Of a stretch of DNA of 64,000 nucleotides, positions 56,941 through 64,000 are shown in pieces. Each line of letters starts with the position of its first letter. Position 1 is the first letter of the stretch. Made by a program: the position numbers and the translations under genes. Source of the DNA: Liolophura sinensis. Lineage: Eukaryota > Mollusca > Polyplacophora > Chitonida > Chitonidae. The DNA is taken from assembly GCF_032854445.1 (NCBI RefSeq), contig NC_088301.1, positions 15,560,281-15,624,280 on the forward strand, read 5' to 3'. The notes below the pieces were generated by a model, which worked only from the letters and a program-made list of their open reading frames with translations, did no database searches and had not been told where the DNA came from.

Positions 56941-58780
56941 TTTGGGCAACATGCATACTTTTCAGTGAATTTACTAAATCAGTTATTTCTGTCATCACTT
57001 ACCCGAATAAGAACTTCTAATCACCGACTGCTTGTGGAGGTCGGCAAATGGCATGGTAATGCTTTGCGTAACAGAATCGGTCACCAATTTATAACGATAG
57101 CCAGGTAGACTATGGGTACCACTATACATTTATCTACCCCTGTTGCTCTAGTTTCCACAAAACCGAAGAAGTATTACAGGCATCGAATCCAATGGCTTGA
57201 AAGGATGTTAATGTAAAAGACTACAGTCACCTGTCAGTCCTTTTCTTTTAATGTTACTGTCATTAGGCAGACTTGTAAAAGAAATACTGGGCATAATTGT
57301 TGTATAATTACAAGCACAACAGTGACTTAAATGTGAATTTAATTGGGCTCAGTATTATATATTGTATACTTACATACTGTTAAGTGCAATATAAATGTAT
57401 AAATATGTATAATTTTGTTTTTCGATTTTACCAAATTTGAAACAGCTGCGATTTACAGTTTTGCAGTAAAGCAACGAAAAGAATATTCCGGGCAGGAACA
57501 ATAGGTTTTTAGCTTGGAGAGGTTTTTAAGATTTTAACTGATATCATGATATTATAAAACCTGCATTGGGCCTCTCACGTTCCATACAAATTCAGCAAGG
57601 CAAAATACTTTAATACACGTCAAGAAAACAGACGGCGCCTTAGATGTGTTTTAAAAGTAGAACGCCTACTTCAGCCCCAAAGCACGAAGTCTGGATAAAT
57701 CGACTGTCAAGCTTCAGTCTGTTACTAAGCCAAGGATATTTTGTGTCCGATACACGATTACTGAAAGTCTGCGGCCTTGTCAGGAATATGGAATAACCTG
57801 TCGTTGACGAGACTGCAACTCGACACGTGATCATTAAGTCGAAATGGACGTTGAACACAGGAGACTTCCCATACATCAGTAAGACAACATTGTCTGCGGT
57901 ACGTGTCGTCCTTTTCTACAACATGAGGTCACCAAATAAAGCTCTATTGGAGTCTGATGGAACAACTATAGCTTTTAAGTGCCTTGCCATTCAACAAATT
58001 TTCTCGAGAGACCTCGTGATTCCAGCCGGGATCAAATCTAGAAAGTGGTACCGGCAAGGTTTGAAGAGTTGCTACGTGAAACAAAGTTTTCAAAAATCTG
58101 GCGCAATTCGAAAGTGTTGAAAATAACGTTCAAAAACTTTGCGTGCATTTTTTGCACAGTTGAGGATTATCCACCACTTTGGACTATACGTGAAATCTAC
58201 GGGCGGTTAATCGCTAATCTAGAAACAGTTTGATAAACCGAGCAAGATTATCCCTAATCTCACATGCTCGCGTCCATGATGGGCACTGGAGAAGGCGAAG
58301 AATCTCAGCGCTTGTTTTCTATTCCTCCATCAGCGGTACACGCAAATACGACGCATGGCCACTATTTATGCCAGAGACTGTCACTCGGTAGACCACTGAT
58401 CTGTGCGTTTAGAGTGTGAGAGATCGGTGCGCCCGGAAAATTGATTTAGACTATACCAGGCGTTCTTACTCACCAGGATCATCTGCTGTAAAAAGGGGAA
58501 TCCTAGGTTGATAATCGCTGGTCCCATTTTCAATTACAACTGTCACAAACACACCACAAAGCCGCCATTAACACAATTTGTGGAAAAAGAGCTCAACAGT
58601 ACGAATTCGTCAGCCTAATGGAAAGAATAGGAAACAGTGAATTGATTTTGACATCACTCAGGCCTGTTTGGGAGATGGGGGGATTGTACATTTATAACTT
58701 TCACCTCTTTATGTACTTACAAGGATGAACACGTTATATGTCCTTGTTTTTCTGTTATATTGATTAGATTCAATGCTTGT
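56941..58780. other. Intergenic DNA, nothing recognised
   Basis: Frames on both strands around 57640-58233 (78, 97 and 62 codons) carry no domain. They are mutually overlapping and probably incidental. Confidence 0.4.
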
Positions 58781-58787
58781 GGGCCAC

Positions 58788-58930
58788 TGGTAACAGTTAG
58801 CGTTCGACGACACTGGTGAGGCCGTTTGTGGAATCTAACGTTAATTCTTGTTAAAGATCACTTGCCTCCCAGCAGTGTGGTGTGCGTGGTTAACACAGCA
58901 TTTTGAGAAATTCTAAACCAGTGTCTGGAA
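58788..58930 (+). repeat. Family D dispersed repeat
   Basis: GCGTTCGACGACACTGGTGA, GGCCGTTTGTGGAATCTAAC, CAGCAGTGTGGTGTGC and GAGAAATTCTAAACC are laid out as at 46008-46185. Confidence 0.6.
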
Positions 58931-59079
58931 ATCTAATATATTTCAGTTAACATCACTGCATATTTTTACCTAATTCTGTTCAAGAAAATTCTACTTAAGC
59001 CCCTGATACGGGGCAACTAAGTTGCCATTTTTCAAACTTTTGTATGAATAGTTATACAACCCTGAGGTATAGTGAAAAG

Positions 59080-59142
59080 AGGTTGGATTTCACCGATTAC
59101 GCCCGACCACTCGCCAACAATCACATTGTCGTAGCATCTCAT
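59080..59142 (-). repeat. Family A fragment, antisense
   Basis: Minus strand reads CGACAATGTGATTGTTGGCG, then GGGCGTAATCGGTGAAATCC, the ACAGTGTGATAGCTGGC and CCGGTGAAATACGG blocks of family A in decayed form. Confidence 0.5.
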
Positions 59143-59237
59143 TTTTCCTCCCCATGGCTTGGTACCTGGGGACAACAATAATAGCTCCCTCTGAATAGAT
59201 AATTTTCGTGCAGAAATTAAGTATGTATATATGTATT

Positions 59238-59320
59238 CTTCGGGTTTTACGTGGTACTTGACAATTTTTCAGTCACATGACAACGAGTTGTCATCAAATG
59301 CTTGTACATGTACTGTGGCA
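59238..59320 (-). repeat. SINE family 1/3 tail fragment
   Basis: TCGGGTTTTACGTGGTACTT and GACAATTTTTCAGTCACATG followed by ACAACGAG are the antisense of the shared family 1/3 tail. Confidence 0.65.
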
Positions 59321-59524
59321 GGGCAAGTCCGTGCCGCCAAAGTACTGCCGCCGAAGACATCCAAAGTGAAACTTCACGAAGTCACATTACACTGACACTG
59401 GGCCAACCACTCCTCTTATCTTACTCCTTTATCTCACTTCCTTATCTAACCTCTCAGTGCGTAAAAAAACAAATTCTATGTCTTCCACAGTTAGGAGAGC
59501 AGCCATTGTAACAACTGAGTTATT

Positions 59525-59553
59525 GCCGATGGTTCTGAGATGTCTGATGCTCC
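59525..59553 (+). pseudogene. Degenerate Ig-like exon end with phase-1 donor
   Basis: The sequence just before CCAG|GTAAATCA encodes IADGSEMSDAPG, which parallels EIGSGTELSNVPG at the end of the 12.2 kb candidate exon (I-x-x-G-[ST]-E-[LM]-S-[ND]-[VA]-P-G), and the donor matches over 11 bases. Upstream the frame is closed by a TGA; a one-base shift would restore a Y-C next to it, so the exon appears decayed. Confidence 0.25.
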
Positions 59554-60590
59554 AGGTAAATCAGAAGGGATGGGAACAAATACTCAACGCAGGAAACACC
59601 CATCTTCTCGTCAGCAAGGTGAATATTGCGCTATAGGCTTTTTGTTGAAATACTGGTTTTAGGGCCTCTTCCCATTCGGATATCGTGGTCTGTCAAATCA
59701 GCGGTTTTATTAATACATTTGCATTGGTGATTGTTTTTGGTTAACAATGCATTTTGGCTATTTACATATGTACATTAGTTTTACTTTTGTGTTTTTATAA
59801 CAATATGTACTTTGATGATTGGAACAGATTCTAGAACTTAATTAATGGAGTATGTCAGATTTGATACAGAAATAACAGTTGAGATAAAGAACAATCAAGA
59901 TAAGTGTGTACAGAAACAAAAGTAGAGGGGCTCATATTTAAAAGTTCACTTCCTTCCGTCTCTGTGACGTGGCGTTCTAGTGCCTTCGTCATTTATACCA
60001 TATTCACCATTTGTACATAGAAAAGTCTTCAGAAACCTACTCTTCCGACAGCCAATGGTATGGCCGGCCCTCGTATTTCGTCCAGGGCCTTTCAGCCAAT
60101 CATTGATCGTCCCTTGTCAAAATGTATTTGTTTGTTTTCGAAGCAAATGCATGTACGTCAGATCCAACTTTTTCCTAGACTAAACTTTATACAACATGAA
60201 CAAGCACTGTTGTGAACGGTGAAGTGCTTTAATCGGCACAAACACGGAACAAAAAGTCACTGTCCTATCAGGCATTACCGGTAATAGCGTACCAGGTTGA
60301 AGTGACAGTGTTACCAATGTTGTTGTTGTTTCGCCACTTATTTCTAGCCTCAAAATAGCCCTAACAAGATCTATGTGCAGGGAGTTATTTTTGCGCTAGT
60401 ACTTGTTCTAAGACTACAGTGAAATAAATGTATTCCATCTAATTCTCATAGTTGTTACTCCAGATACTTCCAATGCCACGTTGTTTGCAATGCCAAAAGG
60501 TACCTAAGATACATTTTGACCTTTATAAAGTGAAACCTGATTTGGCCGCCAATCGTGCATATTTATGAAGGAAAGTTCCCGGCTTTCAAG
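59554..60590. other. Intergenic or intronic DNA, nothing certain
   Basis: Apart from the tentative 36-bp exon at 60464-60499 no feature is recognised. Confidence 0.4.
60464..60499 (+). CDS. Possible 36-bp linker exon (very tentative)
   Basis: Bounded by ACTCCAG on the left and AAAAG|GTACCT on the right, 36 bases with no stop in the phase-1 frame that would follow the donor at 59553. It encodes a Thr/Ser/Asn-rich DTSNATLFAMPK stretch containing an N-glycosylation sequon. There is no independent support. Confidence 0.12.
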
Positions 60591-60624
60591 AGTTAAATCA
60601 AGTAAATCACGATAAACCAAGGTA

Positions 60625-62300
60625 GATGATGCTTAATTAAAGCCCAAGTATACTTTATGAGCCCGAGGTCAGTACACTTTGACTGGGCGTTGTTAATATA
60701 TATCTCGATGGATATGGTGTGATCATGTAATAGCCCTAGTATACGTTGTGGTCCCGATGTCAGTATACTCTGTCTGGATGGGATATCATCAAGTGATAGC
60801 CCGAGTATACTTTGTGGTTCTGATGTCACTATACTCATAAGATAGCCCAAGTATACTTTTGTGGGCCTGATGTTAGTGTGCTCTGGATGGATGGGGCGTC
60901 ATAATGTGATAGCGCGAGAATACTTTGTGGGCCTGATGTCACTATACTCTTAGGATAGCCCAAGTATACCTTGTGGGGCTGATGTTAGTGTGCTCTGGAT
61001 GGATGGGGCGTCATAATATGATAGCCCGAGTATACTTTGTGGTTCTGATATCACTATACTCTTAGGATAGCCCAAGTATACCTTGTGGGCCTGATGTTAG
61101 TGTGCTCTGGATGGATGGGGCGTCATAATGTGATAGCCCGAGAATACTTTGTGGGCCTGATGTCACTATACTCATAGGATAGCCCAAGTATACCTTGTTG
61201 GCCTGATGTTAGTGTGCTCTGGATGGATGGGGCGTCATAATGTGATAGCGCGAGAATACTTTGTGGGCCTGATGTCACTATACTCATAGGATAGCCCAAG
61301 TATACCTTGTGGGCCTGATGTTAGTGTGCTCTGGGTGGATGTGGGGTCATAATGTGATAGCGCGAGAATACTCTGTGGGCCTGATGTCACTATACTCATA
61401 GGATAGCCCAAGTATACCTTGTGGGCCTGATGTTAGTGTGCTCTGGATGGATGGGGCGTCATAATGTGATAGCCCGAGAATACTTTGTGGGCCTAATGTC
61501 ACTATACTCATAGGATAGCCCAAGTATACCTTGTGGGCCTGATGTTAGTGTGCTCTGGATGGATGGGGCGTCATAATGTGATAGCGCGAGAATACTTTGT
61601 GGGCCTGATGTCACTATACTCATAGGATAGCCCAAGTATACTTTTGTGGGCCTGATGTTAGTGTGCTCTGGATGGATGGGGCGTCATAATGTGATAGCCC
61701 GAGAATACTTTGTGGGCCTGATGTCACTATACTCATAGGATAGCCCAAGTATACCTTGTGGGCCTGATGTTAGTGTGCTCTGGATGGATGGGGCGTCATA
61801 ATGTGATAGCCCGAGAATACTTTGTGGTTCTGATGTCACTATACTCATAGGATAGCCCAAGTATACCTTGTGGGCCTGATGTTAGTGTGCTCTGGATGGA
61901 TGGGGCGTCATAATGTGATAGCGCGAGAATACTTTGTGGGCCTGATGTCACTATACTCATAGGATAGCCCAAGTATACCTTGTGGGCCTGATGTTAGTGT
62001 GCTCTGGATGGATGGGATATCATCAAGTGATAGCCCGAGAATACTTTGTGGGCCTGATGTCACTATACTCTGAATGAATGGGCCGTCATCATGTGACAGT
62101 CCAAGTATACTTTGTGGTTCCGATGCCAGTATACTCTGGCTGGATGGGGCGGCACCAGGGAATAGCCCAAATATAATATGTAGGCCTGATATCACTATAC
62201 TTTGGCTGGATGGGGCGTCATCATGTGATAGCCCAAGTGTCGTTTGTTGGCTTGCTATCACTACGCTCTCGCTGGATGAGGCGTCATCATGTTATGGTGC
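60625..62300 (+). repeat. 112-bp higher-order minisatellite, about 10 copies, with diverged flanks
   Basis: GATGTCACTATACTCATA returns at 112-bp steps (61271, 61383, 61495). Each unit is a pair of related halves of about 46 and 66 bp: GATAGCCCGAGAATACTTTG with GGCCTGATGTCACTATACTC, and GATAGCCCAAGTATACCTTG with GGCCTGATGTTAGTGTGCTC plus TGGATGGATGGGGCGTCATA. The edges (60625-60840 and 62020-62300) hold single, more diverged units of about 60 bp, so the 112-bp dimer amplified in the middle of an older array. A minus-strand frame of 117 codons (61908-62261) is a by-product. Confidence 0.95.
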
Positions 62301-62680
62301 AACAATGTCCTAAATCCTTTCGGAAACATCGCTTTGAAATTTTATAATTGCTGCCACATGCACTATGAAATAAGAAGAGCGAATTTCAAGGAATGTAGAA
62401 CTACGTGTAGGTAGATTGTATATTTAGAACTTGTCACAATTGCGTCAGCAACAGTCTGCTGCTCTTCCGGGACTCATTTCCCGGCAACTGTACAAATTAA
62501 AGCCCTCCCACCCATAGGAGAATAAGCAAATCTCCACATCCGGGCGCCCTGAGGACTTGCCTCTTAGGATCATCTCAAATTAGCCTTATAATAAATTATT
62601 TAGCCAACAGGGCTAAGGCTGAAGATATATGGTATTCAGTCTCAGACACGGTATAATGTCCTTATTTCGTATCGATCACT
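62301..62680. other. Intergenic DNA, nothing recognised
   Basis: No gene or repeat family recognised. Confidence 0.45.
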
Positions 62681-62684
62681 GGTT

Positions 62685-63092
62685 GGAAATTGTGCAGGGG
62701 TCTATTGTCAGATCAGTGTTCAGTGATTACTACTAAAATGGTTCGTGTGTGGGGTAATAGATTTGGCAAGTTCAGCATACACGAAAGCTTACGACGCATC
62801 TCAGTTCACTTGCCCCAGTGGCTGATAGCTGTAGGGCATAACGATTCACAGCGGACAAGTAGTAAGTGGAGTACAAGTCCAGTTGTAGCGTCGTTATTTC
62901 GTATACACGAGCTCTGCATAAACGAGAGCTTATAGCACGCAACTCAGCTTAACTCAATTGGTCTTACGGAGTTGGTTCCAGCCGGAATACACATAACGAC
63001 TGGAGTACAACTTCACTTCAATTGCGTCGTTATTTCATGTTTCGCTTAGAGTCCTCCGCAACAGTCGAGTTGAGCAGAGTTATGTCCTAAAC
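62685..63092. repeat. Imperfect tandem repeat containing an element related to the 23 kb MITE
   Basis: ACACGAAAGCTTACGACGCA and AAACGAGAGCTTATAGCACG, and CGTCGTTATTTCGTATACAC and CGTCGTTATTTCATGTTTCG, mark units about 125 to 165 bp apart. The right part (TCGCTTAGAGTCCTCCGCAA, CAGTCGAGTTGAGCAGAG, TCCTAA) aligns with the right end of the 23056-23254 element (ACGCTTAGGGTCCGACAC, CACTCGAGTTGAGG, TCTTAA); a left end resembling ACTCAATTCAATTCAATTGG lies near 62940. Confidence 0.55.
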
Positions 63093-64000
63093 TCTCGTGT
63101 AAGCCGAACTTTAGATAGAAAAGCTTGCACAAGCTAGTATACCGTCAAGTTGTTTGAACATTATCTGTGGGCGAGAATCTCGGACAAAAATTTGATCACC
63201 GCTCAAGGTTCAGTCCCATGGTAGCATACAGTGACATGTTAAAGTTTAAATATAGTCAAATATAATGTGCCCGGGAAATGAAAGGAAACATAGAACTGTG
63301 GCCAAAATACTTAAAATTATTTTCGTTACCAAAAAGTTTCTTACCAAAAAATTTCACAAGAGTAAAATTGTTTTTTTTTTCAGACAATATTTTGCGAACT
63401 TTTTTCAGACCATACTTTGCGAAATGTTTCACATTATTTTACCTCTAAAAGACAGTTAGAAGTTATTGCAAAGATCATAAGAAAATAGCTATTTTCTAAA
63501 TGTTCCGTAGACAAATAAGGTAAGCTCTCATAAATAAGTGATGTAACGTCACATCACTTAGATGTGATCCAAAAACGCCACCGGAATTTATCCTAGTTTA
63601 AATACAGGTTTGTCTACAGAAATCATGCAGGGTATCTTACTTCCAGGAAATACGTATAGGTAGGTCATTTTGTCCAGATTGAGTTGTATATCATTCAAAG
63701 AACTTAAGAACGGTAAGTGAGAAATCATTACTGGTAGAGATGAATGATAAAGAAAATGTAACCAAAAATATACAGCTGGTGGATCTGTTCCATATGAGAA
63801 ATGAAACTAGAGTTTTTTTTACAGGAAACACCTGCTATATTTCTATCCATTGCATCACAGTTTTAAAGTATATAACAAAGAACGAAGTATAATACACAAG
63901 TGTCACAACAGTCTTCCTCATCCGATTTACACTCGTTGCCGTTATCTATATGCCTGTAAACCTTTAATTGTGGTATAGAATTGTTAGTTAAAGAGCTAAA
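63093..64000. other. Intergenic DNA with two short palindromes
   Basis: GAAAATAGCTATTTTC at 63481-63496 is a perfect 16-bp palindrome. AAGTGATGT/ACATCACTT arms around AACGTC at 63536-63559 make a second. No gene recognised. Confidence 0.5.

Noticed and set aside
61908-62261. 117-codon minus frame with SILGLSHDD-type repeats
   Set aside because: Product of the 112-bp/60-bp minisatellite; it is interrupted in neighbouring units.

Overview
The window looks like repeat-rich nuclear DNA from an animal, most likely a mollusc or another lophotrochozoan. The reasons are long AT-rich intergenic DNA, one intronless peptide-receptor-type GPCR gene, at least four tRNA-derived or tRNA-like SINE families whose 3' tails resemble ones I associate with bivalve and gastropod genomes, and many minisatellites. 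The species is not determinable from the sequence alone. No bacterial, phage, organellar, rRNA or CRISPR features are seen.

Protein-coding content is low. The only convincing gene is a class A GPCR on the minus strand (7278 to 6142, 378 codons, single exon). Four further pieces look like immunoglobulin-like coding exons or exon remnants with phase-1 splice borders: 12242-12662 (with a strong downstream acceptor at 12935), 49371-49645, 51320-51864 (apparently frameshifted) and the degenerate end at 59525-59553. They are tentative and may be relics of one multigene family. A solo LTR sits between two of them.

Layout. 0-4 kb: a 1 kb dispersed element (family A) whose core is a 12-copy 70-bp tandem array, then a small 72-bp triplication. 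6-7.3 kb: the GPCR. 10-17 kb: SINE-rich. 18.8-19.6 kb: a degenerate TTGATTAACTGA-type array. 23 kb: a small TIR element. 25.8-28.1 kb: a 2.3 kb array built from a 25-bp monomer. 29-38 kb: SINEs, including one with a perfect 12-bp target duplication, and a 75-bp array. 38.8-40.1 kb: a 49-bp array and a fold-back hairpin element. 42.2-44.1 kb: a 33-bp array open on both strands. 47.2-47.7 kb: a 45-bp array. 50.2-50.9 kb: a solo LTR with 4-bp target duplication. 51.9-53.2 kb: two more family A copies and a Harbinger-like TIR element. 54.7-56.3 kb: a second LTR-like sequence and SINEs. 60.6-62.3 kb: a 112-bp higher-order array. 62.7-63.1 kb: another repeat related to the 23 kb TIR element.

There is no operon-like or pathway organisation. 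The main biology visible is transposon nesting and tandem amplification around one receptor gene. The most distinctive signals are the family A elements with an expandable tandem core, the exact solo LTR, the fold-back element at 39.9 kb and the candidate Ig-like exon family.
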